64,000 nt of DNA from assembly GCA_916048055.1 (NCBI GenBank), contig CAJZHL010000022.1:21510-85509 (forward strand), written 5' to 3'. Positions within the stretch are counted from its first letter, which is position 1. Each line of letters starts with the position of its first letter. Both the position numbers and the translations under genes were made by a program. The notes beneath the pieces are model-generated. The model was not told where the DNA came from. It did no database searches and saw nothing but the letters and a program-made list of their open reading frames with translations. This document shows positions 35,322 through 44,866 of the stretch, piece after piece. The DNA is from Pedinophyceae sp. YPF-701 (lineage: Eukaryota > Chlorophyta > Pedinophyceae).

Positions 35322-36697
35322 ATGCCGAACCCTATCGTTTTCTTCGACATGGACATCGGCGGCAAGCCGGCCGGCCGCATCGAGTTCGAGGGGCGGCCCC
35401 CACGCGGCCCCCCTCTCACAGGGCACGCGCCCGAGCGGGCGCGCCGGCCGTCCTAGCCCCGCACGCGCCCGCGCGGCCGAGCCCAGGGCATGCCGTTGCT
35501 CTGCTGCCGCCGTAGCCTCCCGCGGGCGGCCGCAACGGCGCCTTCGGCGCCGCCGATGCCGAGCGCACGGGGGATCCCCCGCGTTCCGCGCAACGTCGAC
35601 GCACGCCTCGCCCCGGATCTCCCGCGGGCAGCGACCTCGCACCATTCGGTTGACAAGCGCGCGACGACCCGCCCCCGCCCGCAGCTCTACGCGGACTCCG
35701 TGCCCAAGACCGCCGAGAACTTCCGCTGCCTCTGCACGGGTGCGCGCCCACCCCCCGGGAAGAGCGCTCTACACGCGCGCCGCGCGAGCTGCAGCCGCCT
35801 GGCCAGCAGCTTCTGACGCGTCTCGGGCCCCCGCGGCGCTCCCGCGATCCCTCGCGCCGCCGCGCCGCACGCCCCGGTCGATCCTCGCCGGCGCGGGCGC
35901 GTATCATCCCTCGCTGCGGCCACGCGGCGGCACTCGCCGCGCCCTCGCGCCGGGCCCGCGGCCTCGCGTCCCCGGGGCGGCCCCGGGGCGGCCGCGCCGC
36001 GCTTCGCCGGATATCCCCCCACTCGATCCCCCGCGTCGCGCCCGCGCGTGCAGGCGAGAAGGGCGTGGGCAAGTCGGGCAAGCCCCTCCACTACAAGGGC
36101 TCGTCCTTCCACCGCGTCATCACGGACTTCATGTGCCAGGCACGTTCGCACTCCGCTGACATACGGGCACCCTCGCCGCGAGGATGCTCGAGCGACCGAA
36201 ATGACGCGCTCCCGCCCCCAGAAGCCCACTCTGCTGCACTGGCACGTCCACGCCGTGACACACACAGCGGCGTCGGCCGCGCGTGACCGCAGGGAGGCGA
36301 CTTCACCGCGGGCAACGGCACGGGCGGCGAGTCCATCTACGGCATGAAGTTCCAGGACGAGGTGCGCAGCGCACGCGCCCAGCACAGCGCCAACCACCAC
36401 CCCGCTCCGCCCCGGACCCGCGCGCGACCCCCACGCCTCCCGCGCGCCGCCCCGCAGAACTTCACGCACAAGCACACCATCCCGGGCCTCCTGTCGATGG
36501 CGAACGCGGGCCCGAACACCAACGGCAGCCAGTTCTTCGTCACTACGGTGCCCTGCCCGTGGCTGGACGGCAAGCACGTCGTGTTCGGCAAGGTCGTCAA
36601 GGGCATGGAGGTCGTCAAGAAGTGCGAGTCCGTCGGGTCGAGCTCGGGCGCCACCAAGCAGCCCGTGAAGGTGGCCGACTGTGGCCAGATCGCCTAA
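35322..36697 (+). CDS. Cyclophilin A-type peptidyl-prolyl cis-trans isomerase
   Basis: Exons 35322-35390, 35685-35739, 36054-36139, 36293-36361 and 36458-36697 give 172 residues covering one complete cyclophilin domain. Recognisable segments are [35 protein letters not shown], the plant/fungal-type insertion [15 protein letters not shown], the catalytic [30 protein letters not shown], and the drug-binding Trp in [11 protein letters not shown]. With no signal or transit peptide it should be cytosolic. It catalyses proline isomerisation during folding. Two introns are unusual: intron 1 starts GG (GAG|GGGCGG), and intron 3 starts GC (CAG|GCACGT). Introns 2 and 4 start GTGCGC. Only the listed junctions restore the family sequence without a gap. 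Confidence 0.95.
35391..35684 (+). other. Cyclophilin intron 1 with a GG-AG boundary
   Basis: The family sequence [10 protein letters not shown] requires exon 1 to end at 35390 (GAG) and exon 2 to start at 35685 (CTC). The intron then starts GGGCGG and ends CCCGCAG. No GT or GC nearby gives the right phase. Either a non-canonical donor is used or base 35392 differs from the expressed allele (T to G). Confidence 0.7.
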
Positions 36698-37206
36698 GTG
36701 CGCCTGTGTGCGCGACGCACCGAACCCGAGCCGTGTGACGCGACGTGTCTCCTCCCGACGCGCCTCACGCGGCCTGGCGCCGCCACCGCCACCGCCAGAG
36801 GGGGGGGGGGTTTGCAGCGTATGTATGCGGGGGTGTGTCCCATGCGTCGCGGCCGGTTGGTAGCGGCGGGCGCCGCGCCGCGCGCGACTGACGGCCGTGC
36901 GCCGCGCGAGGGGGCCCGGGGACCGCGGGCGCCGCGGCACCCGCATGCATCAAGTCCCATCCAGTCTCACCCACCGCCACCGACGCCCACCGCGCACGCA
37001 GCCCGCCCGCCCGCGCGCGCTCGCTCGCGGCACCGCGAAACGCTAGTAATTCGCTGCAGCCGCGCTCGTGCGCCTCGTGACCACAAAGAAACGGCGTTGT
37101 TGTCTCACATCCCGCAGCGAGCGCACCGCAGCCTGCCCAGCTGCCGAGCAGTGCTGCGCCCGGCGGAGCGAGCTGCGTCGCACGTCGTCTCCTCAGCCCG
37201 GGACGA
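36698..37206. other. Intergenic, convergent 3' flanks of cyclophilin and CBM20 genes
   Basis: No coding sequence is supported. A poly-G run at about 36799-36810 followed by TATGTATGCGGGGG is the only notable composition. The rest is GC-rich spacer with a CGCAC-rich stretch near 36990-37030. Confidence 0.4.
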
Positions 37207-39051
37207 TTACTTGAAGAACCCGAACGGGCCCTTCTTGTCCGTGGCGCCCTTGCCGCCAATGCCAAACGAGAACGGAGCCGTCTCCTCCTCCTCCTCCTCC
37301 TCCTCTTCCTCCTCCTCCTCCTCGATCAGCTCCTCCTCCTCCGCAGCGACGACGTCCTCGACGATCTCCTCGACTTCCTCGACGACGGCCTGCGGAGCGC
37401 CCACGCAGCACGTGTGTGTGTCGCAGCGGGAGGCTCGCCGCGGCCATTGTGCGGCGCGGCCGCTCGGCGCGGCTGGGGCGGCAGCGCGCGAGCCGCGCGA
37501 GGCACCGCCGCGCCCGCCGGCGCAAAGCACGCGGGGTGCGGGCACGGCGTCACATATAAAGTCGCGGCCAGGGCAGCGGGCGTCGCGGGGCGCGCGGGGC
37601 GCGAACGCGGGTGCGCGCGGGGCAGGGCGCACCTCGACAACGGGGGCGACCTCCTCCTCGACGGCCTCCACCTGCGCGTCGCACGGGGCGCGGGAACAAG
37701 CAAGTGCCCTGTCGGCGGCGGTTGCTCCTAGCTGGGCGACGCACGGGCCGCGCGGGGCGCGCGGTGGCGGCCGCGGCGGCCGGCGGCGTGCAGGGGCCGC
37801 AGCTGCGCGCGGCTGCGCGCGCGGGCGGCGCCGGGGTGCGCGCGCGGCGCCGGGGGCGGCGGTTGGTAGCATAGGGCGCACCACAGGCTCGGGCTCGGCC
37901 TCCGCGACGGTCTCGACCTCCTCGACGGCGGGCTCCTCCTCCTCGGCGACGACGGGCTCCTCCTGGGGGCGCGGCATGGCGAAGGTCTCGTTGAAGACCA
38001 TCTCGAAGGCCGCGGGGCCGTCCTCGGTGACGAAGCGGTTGTCGCCCTCCTCCCACTCCGTGGTGTCACCGGCGATCTTGACGCACTTCATCTCGGTGTC
38101 GTCGGTGATGTCGACCTCGGCGGTCCAGTTGTCGCCCTCGCTCCACTCCATGGCGAGCGCGTTGGCCACGTCCCACTCGCCGAGCTCGGCCGTGGAGCCG
38201 ACGAGGGCCATGGACTCGCCGAACTCGACGTGGCGGTTCACGGTGAACTTCTTCGTGGCGGACGCCTGCGAAATACCCGGGAATGCGCGCGGAATCGCTC
38301 GGCGCCGCGGCGGGGACAGGGGGCGCTGCCTCGGCGGCCAACGGCCTCGGGGAGCAGACGTCGCCGAGGCGCCGTCTCGGGGGCGGCACGCGTGGGCATG
38401 TGCAGCGAAGAGACGGGTTCGCGCAGGCAAGGCCGCCCTGCCCGCGCGGGCGAGGCGCCAGGCCGCGCACGCCCAGAAGGTGCGCCAGTTCGTGCCCCGG
38501 GGCGCGGCGCTGCTCGCGCGGCCAGCTGCGCGCGAATTCCGGCCCTACACATTACGCGTAGGGACGGCCTGGCGCCGGCGCGGCGCGGCGTGGCCCCGGG
38601 AGGGCGCAGCGAGGGAACCCTAGAGGCTGCAAGGCAACGCACCACGGTCGAAGTCCTGGTCTTCGGGGCGGCGAAGCGGCCCATCGCACGGCCTGCATTG
38701 CGCAAAGGGAAGCCAAATTCGCGACGGTGAGCGCGCCCGGCCGCCGGTGGGTCAAAAGAGGCCCGCCCGCGCAACAATTCCGGCGAGCGCTCCGCGTGGC
38801 AGCCCATCACGGCGCAGCGAATGCGCCGCCGGGAATGTCGAGAGCTGGAGAGACACGCTCCGGACATTCGCCGGCACTTGCTGCGACCCAGGGGCCGATC
38901 GGCGCGGTCCTCGGTTCGAGCGAGCCGCGGAGGGACCCGCCAATGCGGCGCGCGCACGAGGCGAGGCCCGCCAGATACTCTCCGACATATCGCCGCTGCG
39001 CGGGGGTCGCCGCTCGCACTCACCAGCGGCCAGCATCGACGAGGTCATCAT
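37207..39051 (-). CDS. CBM20 starch-binding domain protein with poly-Glu tail, putatively plastid-targeted
   Basis: Minus-strand exons 39024-39051, 38643-38692, 37882-38265, 37633-37671 and 37207-37389 join with matching phases to 227 residues. The two small 5' exons encode a Ser/Thr/Ala/Arg leader (MMTSSMLAAGRAMGRFAAPK, then TRTSTVASA) with transit-peptide composition. Exon 3 holds a CBM20-type fold: FTVNRHVEFGESMALVGSTA, LGEWDVANALAMEW, GDNWTAEVDI and CVKIAGDTTEWEEGDNRF, with the Trp residues that contact glucan. The remainder is acidic: Pro/Glu/Val linkers spread over three exons, a run of about 14 Glu, and a conserved-looking FGIGGKGATDKKGPFGFFK end. No catalytic domain is present, so it probably anchors something to starch or glucan. 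Donors are GTGAGT, GTGCGT, GTGCGC and GTGCGC; the last donor is the least certain. Confidence 0.85.
37283..37325 (+). repeat. TCC trinucleotide microsatellite coding for poly-Glu
   Basis: About 14 near-perfect TCC/TCT units on the plus strand encode the poly-glutamate run of the CBM20 protein on the minus strand. Trinucleotide periodicity keeps the frame, so length variation between alleles would change the tail length only. Confidence 0.85.
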
Positions 39052-39100
39052 GGCTGTGAAGTGAAACGCGACGGCTGATCTGGAGGCTCCGCGGGGCTGG

Positions 39101-39480
39101 TTACTTCTCGACCGTCCGGGACAGGTGCGACTGGACCATCCGCACCCCACGGGCCGCCCATGCGCCCGCGAGCCGCAGCGCGCGGCCGGCCCCGGGCAGG
39201 AACTCCACACAGCCCCCACCTGTCAGGGCACCCGCCCTGCGCGGCCGCCGGCGACCCCAAGCGGCCCCCGCGGCGCCCCGCCGGCCACTCCCGGGTACCA
39301 CAAGCGCCGTCCAGCACGCAGGGCTGTTCCAAGTGGCACGACGCGATGAACACGGCAACTTGCTCCCCGATGGCAGCCCCTGTGGCGCCGGGCGCCGCGG
39401 CCGCGGCTCGCTCCGCGCGCCTGCCGGCGCTGCCTGTCAGGTAGGCCGTCGCGGCATCCCTCGCCGCGCGAATCGCGGTT
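39101..39480 (-). CDS. Possible small gene, C-terminal part only (weak)
   Basis: A minus-strand model joins ...EQVAVFIASCHLEQPCVLDG (ending at 39299) to GGCVEFLPGAGRALRLAGAW...TVEK (39219 down to the stop at 39101). The two join across a GTACCC...GACAG intron in matching phase. The 5' end is unresolved; Ala/Arg-rich frames continue to about 39660. The stop lies only ~50 bp upstream of the CBM20 start on the same strand, which is tight even for this genome. No family is recognised. The alternative is that the whole 39052-39990 interval is promoter sequence between divergent genes. Confidence 0.22.
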
Positions 39481-39996
39481 GTCACCGCCGTTCGCAGCCC
39501 TCGCCGGGGGCTACCCGCCTGGCCCCTACCGGCCGGCCCGCACGTCCGCGCCTGCGCTCTAGGCGCGCCATCCGGTCGCGCTCCGCGTTCCTCGAATATC
39601 TCCTGCGCGACCGCGCCCAGACGCGCCGCCCGCAAGCCCCGTGCGCGCGCCATCGCCGCTGCCGGCCTCGAGTGGCCGGGCAACGGTCGCGAGCCCGGCC
39701 CTCCCCCGCAGCTCCCAGCGCCGCAGACCGCGCCGATCCCTGCTGCGTGTCCGCATCCATCGTCCGCAAGGCAGCTCGCGTGCTCGTCACGCCCTCCCTC
39801 GCACTGCAGCTGCCTCGACGTCTCCTGTGCAGCTGCAGCTAGGCCAACAGCGCAGTTTGCCGTGCAATCCAGGGCTTCGCTGTCGACGTGCCGCGCCCCC
39901 GCGCTTTCCCCGCACCTTCGATGCGTCGCTCCCAGCGTCGTTCGCGCTGTGCGGCGCCCCTGCAGGTCGGCGCGCGCGCGGGTGCAGGCGCGGGCC
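39481..39996. promoter_or_regulatory. Upstream region of the small membrane protein gene
   Basis: The interval should contain the promoter of the plus-strand gene at 39997 and possibly its first exon. An open frame from 39862 runs into that gene and reads as an Arg/Ala/Ser/Val stretch resembling a targeting peptide, but it has no ATG before 39997. A CAG acceptor at 39984 suggests a spliced 5' exon that I could not locate. Confidence 0.35.
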
Positions 39997-40433
39997 ATGG
40001 GCGGTGGCGACGAGGGCGCGGGCAAGAAGCGGCGGTTCATCACGCGCGAGGAGGAGCCGGACGAGTACTTCCTGTCCAAGGGCGAGCGTGACGGCGAGAA
40101 CCCCCTGAAGACGGACCCCCTGGTGAGTGCCCTAAGCCACACGCGCGCTACTGCCTGCTGGCCGCGCACGGGCCTCGTCGCCCGCCGTCCACGCAGAGCG
40201 TGCTGCGCGCTCGCTGCCCGCTGTCTCTCGCGCGGGTGCCGCGCTCCCACGGCCCGACCCGGGCCAGGCAACCCCCCCTGTGCTCGCTTGGCGCTGTCTT
40301 AGCCGTAACCCCCTTCCCCGCCGCGCGCTCGCAGGCCTGGATCGGGCTCCTCGCCATCTTCTTCCCGTTCATCCTCACGGTGGTCCTGATCGCGTCGGGC
40401 GCCATCGACCTGTCGGGCGCCTACGTCCACTGA
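39997..40433 (+). CDS. Small single-helix membrane protein, possibly thylakoid
   Basis: Exons 39997-40122 and 40335-40433 (phase 0, donor CTG|GTGAGT) give 74 residues from the first ATG. The N-terminal half is charged and ends in an acidic/Gly segment (REEEPDEYFLSKGERDGENP) followed by LKTDPL. One transmembrane helix follows (WIGLLAIFFPFILTVVLIASG) and a short IDLSGAYVH tail. The layout of a soluble acidic head, a GERxGENP-like motif and one helix recalls small nuclear-encoded thylakoid proteins, but I cannot name a family. A targeting extension may be encoded upstream in the same frame from about 39862. Confidence 0.65.
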
Positions 40434-40726
40434 AGCGTTGTCAGCCGCGACGCATCTCGCCAACGCACCCCACTCCCCCTCCACGGACGCAGTTTTCCCA
40501 GCTATATCACCGGCCACCATTGCCGCGTCACCGTCCGACCCGTGCATGCCGACCGACGACGACGACGCGCACACCGCGCGACGCAGCGCGGGGGCCCGCG
40601 CCCGCAGCGCGCCCCCCGCGCCCGTGTGACACGTGTGACGTCAAGCAAGCCTGCTTCACATGGGCTTCCGGGCCGCGCCGGCGCCCGCACAAACAACACA
40701 CCCCCCCTCGGGACACAAAACGCCCC

Positions 40727-42506
40727 TCACGCAAACCCGAGGAAGTAGCGGTGGCCGAGCGCGTCCTTCGCGCTCAGCCGGCCCCGCTGCGTCGTCTCGT
40801 TGCGCTTGCACACCAGCCGCTTCGCGAGGTCCCACCCGGCCCCGCCCTTGCGGTCCAGCATGGTGAAGTTCGCGTTGCGCGCCCGGGGCTGCCCGCTCGC
40901 GCGCCACTGCGCGAGGTCCCAGTCCGCCTTCTCCAGCTCCTGCAGGAACATCCCGTACTGGCTCTTCCCGCGGATCTCCGGGATGGCCATTTGGCAGAAG
41001 AGCAGCCCTGCGCTGTACGAGTCAAACAGCTCCGGGCGGCCGTAGATCCACAGGAACGGCGCGACGGCGGCCGCGAGGACCGGGTTCGGCGGCGCGGGCG
41101 TCTTGCTCGGCAGCACGAGCTGCTCGGGCGCGCAGTAACGCGGGTCCAGCATGCCGTACTCCGGGTTGTAGTTGATCCCGGTCGAGAGGTCGGTGGCCGC
41201 GCCGAAGTCGATGACCTTGACCTTGCCCTCGACGGTGACGAGCAGGTTGTCCGGCTTGACGTCGCGGTGCACGATCCCGATCGAGTGCAGCGCCGCCAGC
41301 GCCTTTAGGATCTGCTGCATGATTTTGCGCACGATCGCCGCGTCCACCGCCTCTTGCGCGTCCGGCGCGCGCTTCTCCTCGGGCACCGGCCGCCGGAGCA
41401 TGATCTCCTCGAGCGCGCTCGGCCACGGCCCGAGCCCCCCCGCGATCGCGTCCTGCAGCGTGGAGTCCGACTCAAACGACCACACCAGCCACTCCGTGCC
41501 CTTGGTGAACCCGGCGTCGGTCTTCTCCGCGCGGAACGTGCCCTGGTACTCCGCGCAGTACCCGCGCAGGGCGAGCGAGCGGCGGATCTTCGAGTTCATG
41601 TACACCTCGACGATGCCCGCCTCGGCAGCGCCGCGCGCAATCGTGCCCTTGGACAAAAAGTCCTTCCGGGCCGAGCCGGTCGAGTCCGAGTTGATCCGCT
41701 TGATCACGACGCGGTTCTTCTTCTCCTCGTCCGTCAGCTGCGCGGAGCGAGCGAGCGAGCGGGCGCGCGGGCGCGTGAGACCTCACCAAACGAGAGGGCG
41801 CGCCGTCCCGGGGCGGGACGGGCGCGCGAGCGCGCGGGCCGCTCGCAGGGCGCGCGGCAGGGCGCGCGGGGCGCGTGTTGCGCACCTGCGCCTTGGTGAC
41901 GCGCTTGCCGTTCTTCATGCGAATGGCCTCGTAGGTGACGCCGTAGTTGCCGCCGCCGAGGCGGTCGCGCAGCGTGAACTGGTCGACGGCGAACTTCGGC
42001 TCGGAGATTTTCTCGAGGAAGGAGCCGATCGTGAGGTCGCCGATGTTCCACAGCGGCGCGGGGCGCGACAGCACGAGGTACCACAGCGCGGCCGCGTGCA
42101 GCCCCATGTCGGGCGTGGGCGTCAGCGCGAGCGCGTTGGCGAGGTCCTGGATCGCGATGTTCGCCAGCGGGCGCAGCGCCTCCGGGACCTGTGACGCGTA
42201 CTGCGCGCAAGGGGCCGCCCAGAGCACGCCTAGCTCAGGGGCGCGGACAGCGCGCGGCAGGCCGCGAGAGGCGGCCATTTTGGGTGTTTCGCGACCAGGA
42301 GGGAGCGCAAGGGTCGAATTACGCCGTGGTGGAGCGCGCAGGCCGCGGGTCTGTCAGGTCGGGCAGACTAACCTGGGAGAGTGCGGAAATCAACTCCGAG
42401 GACGTCTCGGGGTCCGACACGGCCGCCGCGGCGGCAGCGACGGCGTCGGGGTCGACCGCACGGCAGGGAGCGGGCCGCGACGCGCGCCGCGGGGCCCGGG
42501 CGCGAC
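40727..42506 (-). CDS. STN7/STN8-type thylakoid serine/threonine kinase, first exon unresolved
   Basis: Minus-strand exons 42373-42506, 41886-42200 and 40727-41737 are phase-consistent and cover a complete kinase domain. Motifs: glycine loop LGGGNYGVTYEA, VVIK lysine, catalytic loop IVHRDVKPDNLLV, DFG in VIDFGAATDLSTG, and DPRYCAPEQL. The sequence between the APE motif and helix F, including the KTPAPPNP stretch and FLWIYGRPELFDSYSAGLLF, is the signature of the state-transition kinases STN7/STN8 (Stt7/Stl1), which phosphorylate light-harvesting and photosystem II proteins. A hydrophobic stretch (AAALWYLVLSRPAP) precedes the domain, as in those membrane kinases. Exon 1 as given starts at an acceptor. 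A transit-peptide exon must lie upstream, perhaps the ATG at 42692. Donors are GTTAGT and GTGCGC. Confidence 0.87.
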
Positions 42507-43429
42507 CTGCGGGGGGCGGGGAGCGCGACCGATTGTCTACGCTTGGTGGACGGGGGGCGTGGGGGCCTGCGGCGCGTGGCCGGCGGTGTGCCGGTCTGGC
42601 GGGGGCCGCCGGCGAGGCGTGGTGCTGGCGTGCGGTGGGCGCGGGCGCGGGCCGTCCAGGCGGCGCAGCTGGCGAAGGAGTGCGTGGGGCATAGTCAAGG
42701 GTATCGTAGCGGTGGGCGCGCGTCCGGGCGTTTCGGCGTTTGCGGGCGCGCCGAGGCGGAGAGCGAGGAATAAACCGACGTGTCTCGATCGAGAGGGCGG
42801 ACGTCGGTCGCGGCCTCGGGCGCTAGCGCGAGTACACCACCGCGCAGCGCGTTCGGCCTGCGCAGCTCGTGGAGAGCGTGGGGACGCGCGAATGGCCCGC
42901 GAGGCGCAGAGCCGAATTGCGGGGGGTGGGGTGAGCCGTCGGGATTCCCCGCCCGCGAGCCCGCACCTGCCATCGCCCCGCCCCTCTCATGCCGAGCCAG
43001 CTGCGCCCCTCCCGTCGCCGTCCTGCCCGCCAGCGATGAAGCACGTTGCCCAAGCATACCCTCAAGTCCTCGACCCTCGACCGAGCCCGGCTGAGGCCGG
43101 TGATTCTCCACACGCCGGTCGCGAGCTCCGCGGCAAGCTACGTTGCACCGCGCCCCTGCGACTGCGACGCGCACAGAGCTCTGCGAACGCGCTGGCGAGG
43201 AAGCGTGACAGCCACCGTCCGGCGCGCCACGCGGCCCTTGTGCGCGGCGCCCCGGACCGGCTGCGAGACGCGACGAACCGGGGAGAGTCCTAGTCCGCCC
43301 GCGTCATGCCGGTTTGCACCCCTCGGGCTCGCGCTCCGATCCTCACGGCCGGCCGCCCGCCGCGCCGCCAGGGACTTCTCGCGGCCTGGGCAGCGAGCGG
43401 GGCTCGAGGCAGTCGCGTCGTTCAGCGCG
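42507..43429. promoter_or_regulatory. Divergent promoter region (kinase / GNAT)
   Basis: The interval separates the kinase (-) and the acetyltransferase (+) and should contain both promoters and the unresolved first kinase exon. A minus-strand ATG at 42692 opens a short Arg/Pro-rich frame. An AT-richer patch at 42690-42715 is the only base-composition change. Confidence 0.4.
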
Positions 43430-44790
43430 ATGCCGTGTTTGCGCGGGGCTTTTGTGCAGAGCAGGGGGACGGGGCGGGCGGCGCCTGGGAATGCGGCGGG
43501 GCGTGCGAGCTGGCGACAGGGCGCAGGGCCGCATGCGCGCGTGCGTGGGCTGCCGCTTGCGTCCGTATGCGCGCGTCACGCGCGAGCGGCGCGCGTGGTG
43601 TGTCCAGGTCGGTGCACGGGGCGCTGCAGGGCAGCGCGCGACCTCGGGGCTTCCGCGAACGGGCCCGACGGCGTACAGATCTACGTTGCATCCGAGAGCG
43701 CCGAGTACCGCGCGGCGGCGTACCTCCGCGCGGCTGCATTTTACCACTATCCGCCAGGTGTGGTTCCTCTCGCCCGCCCCGCGCCGAATTCAGCGATTTC
43801 ACGGGCCGTCTTGAGCCTTCTGCGGCCCTCACGTGACGAATTCAGCGTGATTTGCCCCTCATACGCGTGGATGAGCCGCAGGTCGGTCGGAGCTGGCCGC
43901 CGCTAGTCACCGGCGCATGCGGGGCGATCAGGAATGGCAGGAGCTGGAGGAGAAGGTGGCGGGGGCGTCGCAGATATGGTCGGCCTGCGACGTGCAGTGC
44001 ATCCTCGCCAGGTGCGCGGGCGCCCTCGGCACGACGCAGCGCGGCGCCGTGCCCGTCCGCTACGTCGCAACCGCAACTGCGTGTGATTGCGCGCAGTGTC
44101 GACTCGGAGTCGGAGCTCGGACGGCAGGTGCTCGACGCGTCGGATCGCTCGACGCAGCTCCCCGCCTCGGGCGACGCGGAGGCGCGCGTCGCAGTCGGCA
44201 CCCTCGACATCAACGTCGGTAGGCAACACAGCCCCGGTCAGGGGCCAGCACGCCCCGCGCGCGGCATCGGGACCGGCCGCCGCCGTCGCGTAATTTTCCA
44301 GTCGAAATCCCGCGCGCCGCTCGCGTGCGCGCAGGCCCGCGGATCCCGTCGGAGGACCTGCAAGGGGCGCTGCCTGGGTCGGACGACGGGCGCGGAGACC
44401 CCGGGAAGCGGCGGGCGTACCTGTCGAACGTGTGCGTCAGCGACGCGGCGCGCCGCAGGGGCATCGCGCGCGCGCTCATCGACGCCGCGCACGCCGTCGC
44501 AGGGTACGTACGCACACGCAACCACGTCGCGCTTCGCTGTGCGTCGTCGCTCCGCCGCTGCGGCGCACCCCGCAGCCTCTCACCGCGTGCGCATCACGGG
44601 GCCGAGCTCGGGCTTGCGGCGCAGGCGAGAGGGCGTCGAGCACATGTACGTGCACGTGGTCGTGGAAAACAAGGCAGCGGTGGAGTTGTACAAAGCGGCA
44701 GGATACGACGTGGAGTCCGAGGAGTCCGCGGCGCAGGCTCGAGCGCGCGCGCGGCCGCGGCGGCTGCTGCTGCACCGGAGGCTGGACTGA
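43430..44790 (+). CDS. GNAT-family acetyltransferase, plant plastid type
   Basis: Exons 43430-43757, 43882-44011, 44097-44218, 44335-44503 and 44625-44790 are phase-consistent (G|GT, AG|T, G|GC, GG|G) and give 304 residues. The acetyl-CoA fold reads: IYVASESAEYRAAAYLRAAAFY; RSELAAASHRRMRGDQEW; AVGTLDINVGPRIPSEDLQ; RAYLSNVCVSDAARRRGIARALIDAA (the R/QxxGxG/A pyrophosphate-binding loop is RRRGIA); and EGVEHMYVHVVVENKAAVELYKAAGY. This order matches the plastid GNATs of plants, which acetylate N-termini and lysines. The N-terminal ~90 residues are Arg/Ala/Gly-rich, as a transit peptide would be. The start is uncertain because a CAG acceptor immediately precedes ATC TAC at 43678. Confidence 0.88.
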
Positions 44791-44866
44791 CGGCGAAGCT
44801 GAGTCGGCTGCGTGTGACACTAGCACGGGATCACCGTTTCCGCGGCCGCAGGCCGCTATCCGCCAG

